Below, piece after piece: positions 24,068 to 35,620 of a DNA stretch of 64,000 nt (its first letter is position 1; each line of letters starts with the position of its first letter). Made by a program: the position numbers and the translations under genes. The stretch is from Pardosa pseudoannulata (Eukaryota > Arthropoda > Arachnida > Araneae > Lycosidae): contig CM063510.1 of assembly GCA_032207245.1 (NCBI GenBank), positions 53,578,644-53,642,643 of the forward strand. The letters run 5' to 3'. The notes beneath the pieces are model-generated. The model had not been told where the DNA came from. It worked only from the letters and a program-made list of their open reading frames with translations, and did no database searches.

Positions 24068-24232
24068 GGTTGGTTTAGCGCTATGGTCTACTCTTTTGCA
24101 ACACGAGAACTAATGAGATCAGGAAGAGTAATAAAGTAGCTTAAAGTAGATTCCGAATATCGAACATCCATGCTACAATATTCGAAACAAACTGGTACCG
24201 AAGGCCAGCACGCTAACCATTCTATTGTTCGG
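24068..24232 (-). mobile_element. SINE-A copy, TD3 unit 2, eroded
   Basis: It is the paralogue of 22676-22848, with the same flanks (CCACAGTTGG), but has lost many 2-10 base pieces, including most of both promoter boxes. Confidence 0.75.
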
Positions 24233-24351
24233 AAAGCCCACAGTTGGATTTATTTATTTAGATTTTACTGAGACAAAAGATAAAAAATATTTATCCAGTT
24301 AGTTAATAAAAAAATTGATGTTCGTCAAACAAACTAATATAAAATAAAAGA

Positions 24352-24501
24352 TTTTTTTGGAGTGCTAAGGTCTACTTTTTGCAAAACGAATTAATGATAT
24401 ATACTGCTTAAAAGATTCTGAATGACTACAACATGATTTACAGTGGGATTCGAACCCACGAATTTGTATAAGGCTAGCAAGCTAACCATTCGGCTATCGT
24501 T
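24352..24501 (-). mobile_element. SINE-A copy, eroded, with duplicated flank
   Basis: GGAGTGCTAAGGTCTAC on the left, an intact GGATTCGAACCCACGAA (B box reversed) in the middle and ACCATTCGGCTATCGT on the right identify it. The TTGGATTTATTTATTTAGATT that follows is the same flank as the two other TD3 SINEs, so this is a third copy of a SINE-plus-flank block, not a separate insertion. Confidence 0.7.
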
Positions 24502-25100
24502 AAAAATATTGGATTTATTTATTTAGATTTCTTTGAGACAAAATACAATATTCAGTATATTTGAAAACTTGGATTTCAGCAAAGACTAAAATATATTTAA
24601 AAGAGAGTTATCGAATTTGTATTTTTATTTTTAGTAATATATTTTTAAGTATAAAAAAAAATCTTAAATAATATTTTACAATGTTCTGATAAATAAGTTT
24701 AAGCGATGGAACTGACACTTTTAAATCGCAAAGTTATATACAGTTTGATGAGAAAAGATAAAAGGAAACATTTTGTGTTGATAACTACTTCAAATTAAAA
24801 GAAATGTTTAAATTTTATATACTTTTTTAGAAAATTCGTAATAAAATGAAAAAGGATTTATATCTTAAGATACAATAAAGAGTTATTAAAGCGTCATAAC
24901 TTTCAGTATTAACAATGGATTTACAGTGGAAGTGTATCATGTAATGTAATGATGTTAATATAGACTTTAAAATAAATGATATTCCAATTTTAAAAATATA
25001 TAATCAGCTTTTTACAGAATTTGATTTAAATGTAAAAAGTACAGAAGTTAATATTTATTATCTCATGCAAAATTTTATGGAAATTTAATTTCTTTTTTAA

Positions 25101-25660
25101 TTAGACATTCAGTTAGGAATATGCTATTTCTATTTGTAACAAATTATCATTATGTTAACAGAATAATCTTTATATATAAAATTCTTCTGCCAGTGTTTCT
25201 GTAATAGAACTCCTCCTAAACGGTGGACGTTTGATGAAATTTTGTGCAATAATTAAGTTATTAAGAATGGTTTAGATTCACAATTTGATCCGATAAAAAA
25301 ATGCTTTTTATTAAAAAATCCAGAATCTCACTTTGAGTTTATTTTAATGCTCTTGAAACCCTTTATTGTAACGTATCTGTGGTGCAGTGGTAAAACAGGC
25401 ATCAGTACGAAATTCCTAGGATTACTCATACAGGTGGTGTGAAAATTTAACTTGATCTAATTACGTTTGTGATGATGTACGCGCAGGGTGCATGAATTTT
25501 AAAATATTTTTTCCTTATTTTTTCATCAAAAAGTCAATATATAATTATTTAGAAACATTTACAATTTTTTAATTACAGATAAAACAGAACAAGTCTGTCG
25601 TATCGCATAATTTAAAAATTTTGCCAGGTAAAGCGTTCAGTTTTTTTTAACCCCTTACAG
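25101..25660 (+). mobile_element. Helitron-like repeat with tRNA-like insert, copy 1
   Basis: It starts near TATATATAAAATTCTTCTGC (25170) and CTCCTCCTAAACGGTGGACG, a style I associate with arthropod Helitron-like repeats. 25250-25640 aligns with 36317-37380. A tRNA-like stretch, GTGGTGCAGTGG (near 25380), is followed by GATCTAATTACGTTTGTGATG. No terminal hairpin is identified, so the class is tentative. The TTAA at 25309-25312 is the empty site of the MITE 36377-37006. Confidence 0.45.
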
Positions 25661-27564
25661 AACTTTAAAAAAAAATAAAAGAAAAACTGATAAAAAATGA
25701 TCGAGGTATTTTATTACAGAAAATGAGTATATAGTTATAGTGCAAGTTATGTTATTAGGAAGTGGTGAGTGGGGTAAACGTCATTAAAAAAAGTGTAAAT
25801 AATTTGATTATATGTTTATTTTGAATTTCACAATATTAAAACTCAATTTCTTAGTACAATCTAAACATTTATTAAAGTTATTTTATGGTTAACCGTTACA
25901 GTTACTTTCATTTATGGTTACTTTTATGATATTTAAAGTAATAAAAATGGATATATTACCTGTCCTACACAAAACAATTTTAGTAACAAGAATTAAAACT
26001 TATTAATCATAAAATGCACCACGTGTAAAACACAAGAATAAATTATTAAAAGAATAAAAATCAATTAAAAATAACTTATAATAATATTTTACTAAACGGA
26101 TCTTAAAGAATTATAAAAAAAATAATAATACAAAATCATTTGGAGTATTTATTTAATCAGGTCTATTTTTAAACTAATCATAATTAAAGCCGATTACGGC
26201 TACGAACATCATGCTATGATAACCACGAACTCGGTACGGAAGGAGACTAAAAGATCGTTTACATTATGAGAAATTAAATTTCAGTAAAACTTATTCAGAC
26301 ATACAAAAACATTAAATTAAACTAGTTCATTTTCTTTTAAACTTATCAGAAAATATCTTATCTTTTATATTTTTTATGCATAAAACTATCATTTTTAATT
26401 TAACACGTCTTAATTATTTTAGTCTTTCATGCAATGGATTAGAAATTAATGAGTAAATCAAAATATTTTCTCATTTATTCATAATAAATGTCCTAAGTAG
26501 ATGCTACTGGCTAAGATAATTCTCATTGCATGTACATTTTTAATCATTTATTCTGAGAAAATATATAACGCAATGTAATATAAAGATAAGTATGTTCCTG
26601 AAGGTGTAACATATAACATTCATTATCCAGTTATTACGTTTTGAAAGTTCATAAATCTTTAATCGGTGGAGTATGTACAAGCTTAGTGATTAATATATTT
26701 AAATTTGTAAACATTCAATTTTTTATTTCAATAAAAGTAGAATGCTTTTCTTTGTAACGGTTTTAGTCGGCAATCTTTGACTAATACTTTAATAAATGTT
26801 TTCCCCTCTATTCGTGACAAATACCTGTGCTTAGACACATGTATGAGGTGCATGTATGAGATTTATGAAATGAATACCTGTAATTATATAAACAAATCCT
26901 TCATGATTATTAGAAAAGTAAAACATAATTTTGATAATATTTTAGGTAAAACTTTGGAGTAAATGTAAAACATAACTTTAATAATAAAACTTTGGCAGGT
27001 ATTATAACTTTAACTGTCAGGTGTATTTCATTTTAAAGTTTCTTAAATCTATAAGTGCTTCGAGTGTACACGTGTCTAGTGCTTGATACCATTAAGCGAT
27101 CAGTGGATTTACAAAGAGTTCTTATAAATTATTAATTTACAGTTATGAAACTTTATTCACTTATACACTAGAATAAGTTTATCATAAAATATTTTGGCAT
27201 ATCAGCTAGTTTTTTAAGTTACTTTATTATTTTTTGTTAATTTTTAGTGTTCCTGAAAGCTTCCCCTTTTTATCGATTTAGAAAGTATTTTAAACTTGTG
27301 TATTAATTTGTTAATTAATAGTTAATTTAAATTGAACAGTTAGTTTTAAAAAATATTTTTAAGGCTGTATGTTGAATTTTAATAAAAATGAAGACTTTCT
27401 AAATTTAAAAATCGAAATAAAGTAGAAACTTAATGCAAATGTTTATTTTCACGTCTATAAGAAATATTCACCGTTTTGCAAGAAACTAGAAAATAATATG
27501 TCACGAAAAGCATTTTAAAATTAAAAAACAAAATATCTTTCATAAAATTTATTGGAAACTAATG
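25661..27564. other. AT-rich desert with one SINE-A scrap
   Basis: Only 26185-26247 is recognisable: AAAGCCGATTACGGCTACGAAC onward is SINE-A sequence with short deletions. TTAACCCCTTACAGAAC at 25649 resembles a piggyBac end, but no partner was found. Nothing else stands out. Confidence 0.5.
26185..26247 (-). mobile_element. SINE-A fragment, heavily eroded
   Basis: It matches the middle of SINE-A (CCGATT...CGGCTACGAACATC, then ACCACGAACTC and GGTACGGAAGG) with several small deletions. Neither tail nor head is complete. Confidence 0.65.
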
Positions 27565-27650
27565 GTGAACGCCGAGAAAATTCTCCAACATGGATTCGAA
27601 CCTTGGTCATCAGATTGAAATCCAAAATTTTATCACCAAGCTAACAGCAC
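27565..27650 (-). mobile_element. tRNA-like sequence, possible SINE head
   Basis: On the minus strand an A-box-like TTAGCTTGGTGATAAA is followed at tRNA spacing by a perfect B box GGTTCGAATCC. The anticodon-arm region TTTGGATTTCAATCTGAT does not pair well, so this is unlikely to be a working tRNA. A decayed tRNA gene or a SINE head are both possible. Confidence 0.4.
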
Positions 27651-28995
27651 ATATGAACAGTAGTAAATAAAGGGAATAACAACATTTCGAAAATCGATTT
27701 TATTAAAATGAATATATTATAATGATTTAATTTCATTATTCATTCATTTAATACATCGAAGTTATCGACATTATTCATTCATTTAATATAATCGAATGAT
27801 TTAATATCATCAATAGCATTCAAAATTTCAGCTAAATTATAGGACGGAACGTTAGAAAAAATTTTATTACAATATTTTAACCTATATAGGCATCCAGTGA
27901 GTTAGTTAAAAGTTAAAAATTTGATTTAAAAATGGCAATTCTCTAAATTTAGCTATAATTTAACTCATATATACAAAAATGTACAAGCTTTTAAGTAAAT
28001 GTTTTACAACAGTATTATTCCCTAAACCATTGTTCCTTTAAATTTTTAAATATATATACTAGTTCTTATTTAAGCTATGCTTTAAATGTTTATCTAAGAC
28101 ATAAAAACTGACTAGGAATTCCAAGTTTAAAATTTTAAATTCATAATTTTTTTTCAAAAATTAGTTCAGTTAAATATTTATTTCTGTAAATGCCATTAGA
28201 AAAAATTTAGTTTATTTAACTAAATCATCTAGGAAAATGTGTTAGTTCTACTAGAGTTATTCAAATTAGGATAATTTTAACAGTATGAAATGTAGATAAA
28301 AGATTATTATATAAAATCTCATTTTGCTTCAAACGTAATTACAAATTAGATTTTTTTAAAAAAAATCAGTTTTACATTTTTGTAACAAAGTGTAGCAGTG
28401 CAAAAAAAACAGTTTGACATGCAAAAAAAAAAATATATGCTTCAAAACGGCTAAAATTTATAATCTTTTAGTAATAGATAAATCATAAAGTTTATTCACG
28501 TTTAATCCATTCATGGATGTTATGCGAGATGATTTCAATGCTTATAAATTTTACATTATTTAGAATTATAAATAGTATAATACAGCATGTTAAGCATGTT
28601 TGTACAGATATGTTTTTATTTCATAAATGTTAGTGATTTTGATATGCCATTTGTAGTAAAAAGATATTTAAACTAAATATATTTACCTACTTTCAAGAAT
28701 GCTAATATTGTAATATTTAAAACGGCTAGTAATTCACTAATAGCTTTATAGTTTCATATCTGTTCATGATAAATTCGTATAAAAGATTCTAGCGTGTGAT
28801 AATTATTATTATAATTTTTGTATTTTTTACTTCAAGAAATGTAGAGAAATGTTAACGAAGCTAATATTTACTGTAATTTTCATTATTAAGTTCATCGTTT
28901 TTTAATTTACTAATCGTCAAACAGTCTGAAACATGTTTAGTAAATGTTCAGTTTAAAATTTAAATACTTTTTTTATGTCTTCCAAAAATTATATT
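27651..28995. other. AT-rich sequence, nothing recognised
   Basis: Very AT-rich with only short homopolymer runs. No open frames or repeat boundaries were found. Confidence 0.5.
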
Positions 28996-28999
28996 TTGC

Positions 29000-30110
29000 A
29001 ATTTTATAACGGTTTTATCAGGATATGTTATGCTGAAAAAGTAAAATGTGCTAAGTAGAAAATCATAAATTTAGATCCTAATGACGGAACTATATATAAC
29101 AAATATTTAAAATTTCAGAGGAATTTTTTTTATATGTTTGTTCATAAATCAAAGTTATTCTGTATTCCTGAGGGTAAAAAACATGAAATTGACACCCTCC
29201 TAATTATTTATGATCTGTAAATTTGAACATTTTAGAATTTCATTTATAATAAAAATTAAAGCTTTTGTGGTAAGATATATATTTGTCATGATGTCAGTTT
29301 ACGTGCCTCGTGGAAAAGTAAATTAATGTGCTACGCTCAGAAAATCATAAATGTAGATCCTAATGACGGAACTATAAATAGCAAATATTTAAAGTTTTTG
29401 GAGAGATTTTTTAACATGTTTGTTCATCATTCACTTAGAGGGATTCTTTTTTTACATGTTTGTTCATAAATCAAAGTTATTCTGGATTCCTGACAGTAAA
29501 AAACATGAAATTTACAGATCATGAATAATGAGGAGGGTGTACATTTTATATTTTTTACTCTCAGGAGTCTAGAATAACTTTGATATATGAAGAAAAATGT
29601 AAAAAATCCCTCTAAAATTTCAATATTTGCTTTATTTATTTTCGTCATTAGGGTCTACATTTATGATTTTCTGAGCCTAACATATCAATTTACTTTTTCG
29701 GCAGGTACGTAAACTGACATCATGATAAATATATATCTTACCATAATAGCTTTAATTTTTTTAATAAATGAAAATCTAAAATGTTTAAATTTACAGATCA
29801 TGAATAATGAGGAGGGTGTAAATTTAAACATTTTAGAATTTCATTTATTAAAAAAATAAACCTTTTGTAGTAAGATATATATTTGTCATGATGTCAGTTT
29901 ATGTACCTGCCGAAAAAGTAACTTAATATGCTAGGCTGAGAAAATCATAAATGTAGATCCTAATGACGAAACTATATGTAGTAAATATTTAAAATTTTTA
30001 CCTGCCGAAAAAGTAACTTAATATGCTAGGCTGAGAAAATCATAAATGTAGATCCTAATGACGAAACTATATGTAGTAAATATTTAAAATTTTAGAGGGA
30101 TTTTGTTACA
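29000..30110. repeat. Cluster of nested inverted and direct repeats (foldback)
   Basis: The largest hairpin has arms of about 200 bases at 29600-29793 and 29819-30107 around a 25-base spacer (CAGATCATGAATAATGAGGA...). The right arm is longer because an 86-bp piece is duplicated (29914 and 30000). A second hairpin pairs sequence near 29469-29515 with 29545-29583 around the same spacer motif. Further same-sense copies lie near 29030-29110 and 29320-29400. All share ATCATAAATGTAGATCCTAA. Transcription would give long double-stranded RNA. Confidence 0.85.
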
Positions 30111-30689
30111 TGTTTGTCGTCTATTATTATAAAAAGGAAAAATCTTTCCATGAAAATATAACAATTTTAAACGCCATTTTTAGCTGTTTTTTAATGATGA
30201 TATGCGTTAATAGTTACATGGCATTCGTTTAAATACCTGGAATATTAAAAGATATTGATTCTTACTGGAGCTTATAGAAAATATTCTAAAATATGAGTAA
30301 ATAATTCAACTTAAAAACCTTCGTTTATGTCAGTCTAAATCGTTAGATAAAATTTACTAATTTTCCCTGAATTTATTATATGTACATATATCGAAACGTG
30401 CATACGTAATACATATGTAAACGTATACGTACATATATCGAAAACTATAAGCATTTTTGTGCCTTGTTTATAGACGTGACAAAAGCTAAGCTGAATTATG
30501 CTATCTATAATTATTTAAATTTACATTTTAATGCATTAGTTCTCATATTTTCGAATGTCATACACCGGCAATATAATTTTCGCGTTTTCATTGTCAACGT
30601 TTCAGTTACACGAATGGCAGTTTAATAATAATTGTAATATAATGTGAAACGGTTTGGCTCATTTTTATGTCTCGATTCCACCTGAAATT
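30111..30689. other. AT-rich sequence, nothing recognised
   Basis: Only short repeats of ACATATATCGAAA are seen near 30385-30440. Confidence 0.45.
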
Positions 30690-31255
30690 TCGTATTAAAT
30701 AATTTTTGGTGTGGTGTGGTGCAGTGAAAAAAAGTGCGGTTGGACACTGTCCTCAAAAACACGTGCAGAAAGTGTCGGCATGTGCAGCAAAAGAGAAGGT
30801 GCAACAAATTAAAAATTTCTTCCTACCTCTTAAGAAAACGAACGTTCTTATTTCTCTTTAATCCAGTAAAAGTGCGTAAAAGTAAGCATCAAAACGCCAA
30901 AAAATCTGAGACTAGTGTAGCGATCCCCTCTCATAAAAAGAGACCGCTCATAAGTCTCTATCCCGCAGATCAACAAGATGCGAGTGCTACTACACTACAC
31001 CTGTGCGCTTACGGGATGCCATGCTGTCTATGAGCTCTCGCATTCTCTCGCTCTGGACTCCTGTCTCATCCCGATTACGTCACGGTGACGTCAGACTTTT
31101 CCCGGTTTTCTCGGTTTCGCGTCTTTTGATGAAGCGGCTTTTCGCATCGAAAGAGAGAGAGATGTACGGGTTGAGGGAGAGAGATAGGGGTACTCCACAA
31201 CTGCTGATGGAGGCCGAATTCCGATTCATTGTTTATCACTTTGGGGAAAGTTAGA
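30690..31255 (+). promoter_or_regulatory. GC-richer island with CRE-like motifs, candidate promoter or LTR
   Basis: This 550-bp block is markedly less AT-rich than its surroundings. At 31073-31096 ATTACGTCACGGTGACGTCA contains a CRE half-site followed by the full palindromic CRE TGACGTCA. GA-rich GAGAGAGAG runs follow at 31151-31190. Open frames of 99 and 83 codons overlap in different frames, which argues against either being real. No TG...CA ends with target duplication were found, so an LTR is not shown. A promoter with 5' exon of a host gene or an unrecognised mobile element are the alternatives. Confidence 0.3.
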
Positions 31256-32710
31256 AGGGAGTCCGGGATGCAAAATTTTTTACTTTATCAGCTTAAGAAA
31301 ACTACGAATCTTTAAAATTAATTTTTATTGCTCGTTAACCTTTTGCATCATACTTTCTTGGCGAGATAATATAATACAGTATAGACGCGTATGTTCACAA
31401 AGCTTTGACAGGAACTAAAACTTTTACTATCAGGTTTATTTCGTTGTAAGTGTTCATAAATATATAAGAGAATAATGGGCTTCGCTATTTTATATAAATA
31501 TAATGTAACAATTTTACATAAAATATTAAATAAAAGTTATGAAATTATTTTTTATGCCTATATGTCTGAATTTTAGCCTTTATAAATTGAAATAAATTAA
31601 TCGACTTTTTCTTTTAAAAGCAAACTGTAGGTTTAAAAAAATTTTAGGCCATTTTTTGTTCCTTTTTACAATAGTTGGTTCGTCGGGAGTGGTCTATATT
31701 TCAAAGCCAATTTAGAATGGCTAAGAACATCCATGCCAGCAGTGTAACTTGAATCCCATGAACTACTTTACCTTAAAACAGTTTTTATTCGTAGGTCCAT
31801 CGTTCAGCCATGCTTCTTGTAACTTAATTTTTTTATAAATTAATATAAAAATTTCTATAGTAATTAATGCATATAAAATTTTCTAAACAGTCATAAAAGA
31901 CATTAAAAAAATTTTCGTTAACTGTTTTAATTTTTAGCGTTATTTAGATTATTAATAATCAGTTACATGTAGAAAAGGCTAAATGTGTCAAGCAAATTCA
32001 AATTACTTACACACTTCTTATACATTAACTATTAAATCTAGAAACCCCAAAATGTTCAAAAGATATTTTAAGTAATAACGAAACAAAAAATTTTAAAATG
32101 AATGATCAAAGAACATTTTAAGATGTAAGAAAATATTTCGAAATACTGATTTTTTTTAATTATCTGCTTTTAAATTTTTTAGATGTACTTTATTCAGTTC
32201 TATTTCAACGTACAGGATTATTCCTATTTCCCTCTAGGGATTCAGAAATCTATTGAAAGCTAAACAAATACAGCAAAAGCAAACAAACATTACACTAAAT
32301 ACAGAATTTATTAAAGTGTTATTTATAACCATAACGGGTGTTCTAGGGCGTGAAACCTTGATCACACAGCATACATTAATATGATAGTCCAGTTCCTGCC
32401 AGTCTCTATTCAACTTGGTACTATCAATTGTATTTACAACACTTGTGATTCTTTAAGATATTCTAAATCAAGAAGTAAAAAGGATGTAAATCATGTGGGT
32501 TTTTCAAAGAGACCCACATGTAAAATGCACACGCTGTTAAATTCGGTGAACATAGTGGTCATGGCAAAAGAAGTACGTCATTAGTGGATAACCCAATCCA
32601 AATCTACTGCCAACTACTATTATAAAAAACTTGAATTGTTTCCTTAAGATTTTTTTTTTTTATAGTTTCAAAATTAATATTTCCAGGAAAAAACTATTAA
32701 CCCTTTAAGT
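31256..32710. other. AT-rich sequence with one decayed SINE-A
   Basis: Apart from the SINE at 31675-31808 nothing is recognised. TTAACCCTTTAAGTCAG at 32698 resembles a piggyBac end and directly precedes the A/C tract, but I found no matching right end. Confidence 0.45.
31675..31808 (-). mobile_element. SINE-A copy, decayed
   Basis: GGTTCGTCGGGAGTGGTCTA at the left, AACATCCATGCCAGCAGTG in the middle and GTCCATCGTTCAGC at the right match SINE-A in order. The B box has been altered (GATTCAAGTTAC on the minus strand). Confidence 0.75.
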
Positions 32711-32711
32711 C

Positions 32712-33404
32712 AGTTTCCAAAAACACACAACCACAAAAAAAACAAACACAAAAAAAAAAAAACAACACACAAACAAAAAATACACAAAAAAACAAAAAAA
32801 AATATTACACACAAAAAAAAAAAAAAAAAAAAAAAATTAAAACACAAAAAAAAAAAAAAAAAAAAAACACACAAAACAAAAAAAAATAAAAATAAAACAC
32901 AAAAAATAAAAAAAATTAAAACACACACATTAAAAACAACAAAACACACAAAAAAAAACACACAAACACAACACAAAAACACACAAAAAAAAAAACACAT
33001 AACACACACACACAAAACACAAACAGCTAAACACAAAAACACAAACACAAACAAAAAAAAAAAAAAATCCACACACACAAAAGTAAACACAAAAAAACAA
33101 AATAAAAAAACACACACACACAAAACAAAAAAAAAAAACAAAATACAAAACACAAAACAAACACACAAAAACACAGAAAAATAACCAAAAACACACACAC
33201 AAAAACACAAAAACACAAAACAACACAACACACAAAAAAAACACAAAAAAACACAAACAAAATACACATAAAAAACATAAAAAAAAAAAACATAACAAAA
33301 AAAAAAAAACACACACAAAAAACATAAAAAATGATAAAAAAAAACACAAAAACAAAAAAAAAAAAAAAAAAAAATAACACACAAAAATAAAATACAAGTA
33401 CACA

Positions 33405-33440
<36 letters not shown>

Positions 33441-33775
33441 ACAAAAACAAAAGAAAAAAAAAAAAAACAAAAAATAAAAAAAAAAAAACACACAAACACC
33501 ACACACACAAAAAAAGAAATAAAGAAAATGAAAAAAAAAAAAAAAAATTAAAAAAAAAAAAAAAAACAAAATACAAAAAAAAAAAAAGAAAAATAAAAAA
33601 AAAAAAAAACAAAAAATAAAAAAAAAAACAAAAAAAACACACAAAAACAAAAGAAAAAAAAACACACAAATAAAAAAAAAAAAAAAAACAAACACCACAA
33701 AATAAAAAAAAAAAAAAAAAAAAATAATAAAAAAAAAAAAAAAAAAAAAAAACACACACAAAAAACTATGCTTAC
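32712..33775. repeat. Low-complexity tract of almost only A and C
   Basis: For about 1.06 kb the plus strand is runs of A broken by CAC, ACACA and an occasional AATAAA. G is almost absent and T rare. There is no fixed period. The long minus-strand frames over it translate only to Phe, Cys, Val and Leu and are not genes. Confidence 0.95.
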
Positions 33776-34140
33776 GAATTTAGAGTTAACAAAAAAAAAA
33801 TCTGTGTTTAAAAGTATTACATTATGTTCAAGGCAGCAAAGCACGGGCACACTTGCTAGATTAGAAAAAGAACAGCGATCGAGATAATATTTACTGGACT
33901 GTTTTACTCGATAAACACTAATTAGTTCTTTCAATTGTGTACTATTGAAGATTTCGATTCGATCGTCGTATTCCTTGGGTGACTTCTGTCCGCGAAAAAA
34001 TTTTTAAACTATTAATTTAATATTTTCTGCTTTTTTCTAAATTCTTATTCCTAAAGTTGTTTTATTATTTTCAAAATTGTTTTATTATTTTTAAAATAAA
34101 TGTTTGCAATTTATCAACTTTTTATGACTTAAACTTTCTT
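33776..34140. other. Unique-looking AT-rich sequence
   Basis: Nothing is recognised between the A/C tract and the Helitron. Confidence 0.45.
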
Positions 34141-34797
34141 TTCGTAATGCAATAATAGCCTAAGTTATCTGTCTGTCTGTCCTCGAATTTATGAAGCGGT
34201 TGGATCTGATATGGATAGAGCATCCATATTGGATTTTTGATGAGTAAGGGTTAGCAAAATTCAAAGCAGGTAAAGTTTATCTTTTTCTAAACTATAGATC
34301 CGATTCTAAAATAAATTGGTATGAATAAGCGTCGTATCACACGGAAAAATTCTGTCATATTTAAACCTTTCAAAATACACCTCGTCCCCCTTTTCGAGCG
34401 TTTAATGTCATATCAAGTCCTATTTTAGGAGCAGGCTATTAAATTTATCAATTTATCACAAAATAAATAAGTAAAATAACATTTTTCTGAGCACTATGAC
34501 GTCATTCCTTAAACCATTTCATTTAATCATTTCTTATTTTTAATTACTTAAATATCGTCTGCACAATTTTCATACATTTTATCACTGAACTTAGATATAA
34601 CTTCAATAATTTTCTTTTATATTTGGCTTAAATAATAGATTAGGTACATATGTGATAATTTTAATCGATTATTTTTGTAGAAAGATAATTCTCAGCCAAA
34701 ACACAAACCATTTTTTTACCTGCCTCATAAGGTACCTTTACAATTCTGGAAAGCTAAAAATTTTACTGATTCCGTCATATGACGGGCTACATGCTAG
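34141..34797 (+). mobile_element. Helitron-type element, copy 1
   Basis: It contains CTGTCTGTCTGTCCTCGAAT near 34170. It ends with the palindrome TCCGTCATATGACGG(G) at 34771-34785, seven bases, and CTAG at 34794-34797 followed by T. A short hairpin just before a terminal CTRR, with no inverted repeats or target duplication, is the Helitron 3' signature. The 5' end is uncertain. There is no RepHel coding, so it is non-autonomous. Related copies: 37709-38545, 40022-40850 and 47090-48619. Confidence 0.75.
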
Positions 34798-35620
34798 TAG
34801 CTAATAAAATACATTGAGGAATGTGAAGGTGAAGAAGAGGACATAATACCTCATTCCGATGACTTCGTAATAATGTTATCAGGAAATTCAGAACTAACTT
34901 CAATGTTTAAAGGCTATATGCTAGTAGCTAATAAAATACATTGAGGAATGTGAAGGTGAAGAAGAGGACATAATACCTCATTCCGATGACTTCGTAATAA
35001 TGTTATCAGGAAATTCAGAACTAACTTCAATGTTTAAAGGCTATATGTTAGTAGCTAATAAAATATATTGAGGAATGTGAAGGTGAAGAAGAAGACATAA
35101 TACTTCATTCCGATGACTTCATAATAACGGTATCAGGAAATTCAGAGCTAACTTCAATGTTTAAAGGCTAAAAGCACTCTATAAAATACATGAAATATGA
35201 AGAATAAATAATACCTCACCGAAACTTTATAATGTATCAGGAAACAGAACAAATCAATGTTTAAATTATAACTTAAAATACATAAATTAATAAGAATAAA
35301 ATATTATTATGACTTCGTAATATGTTTATAAATTCAGAACTAACTTCATTTTAAAGGATATATAAATCTAATTATTGATGAAATTGAATGATACATAATA
35401 TATTATATTCTATGAAACAAATTGAATAACTTCAATTATAAATAATATTAGTACTAAAAAATATATTGAAAATTAATAAGAAAAACATAATATACATTCC
35501 GATATTCAATAACTATAAAAATTCAGAGCTAATTCATGTAAAAATCTATAATTATAGATATGGAAAATTAAATAAATATGTTTTAAACTTATGAGTTCTA
35601 AAAGAAAATATTTTACTAAA
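34798..35620. repeat. Tandem array, 127-bp units, at the Helitron 3' end
   Basis: Clean units start at 34794, 34921 and 35048 (TAGTAGCTAATAAAATACAT). From about 35166 the array continues as ragged copies with many short deletions. Each unit ends GGCTATATGCTAG, nearly the same as the Helitron terminus GGGCTACATGCTAG. One frame of the unit gives the acidic peptide EECEGEEEDIIPHSDD, but 127 is not divisible by three, so no frame stays open through the array. Confidence 0.88.

Larger units (their letters stand above)
21735..25100. repeat. Tandem duplication TD3, two unequal units
   Basis: About 21735-23575 is repeated at about 23576-25100, starting in the last copies of the 160-bp array. Both units carry ATTCTAACTTAAAGCTTATG (22532 and 23948) and a SINE-A followed by CCCACA(A/G)TTGGATTTATTT. 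Unit 1 alone has the solo LTR 22138-22530. Unit 2 has many short deletions and a third partial copy of the SINE-plus-flank segment (24352-24615). Confidence 0.8.

Noticed and set aside
25649..25665. TTAACCCCTTACAGAAC as a piggyBac end
   Set aside because: No inverted partner with TTAA was found nearby.
32698..32714. TTAACCCTTTAAGTCAG as a piggyBac end bounding the A/C tract
   Set aside because: The sequence right of the tract (TTAGAGTTAAC near 33780) does not match it in inverted orientation.
32710..33934. Minus-strand frames up to 349 codons over the A/C tract
   Set aside because: They translate almost only to Phe, Cys, Val and Leu because the strand is T and G only. Several overlap in different frames.
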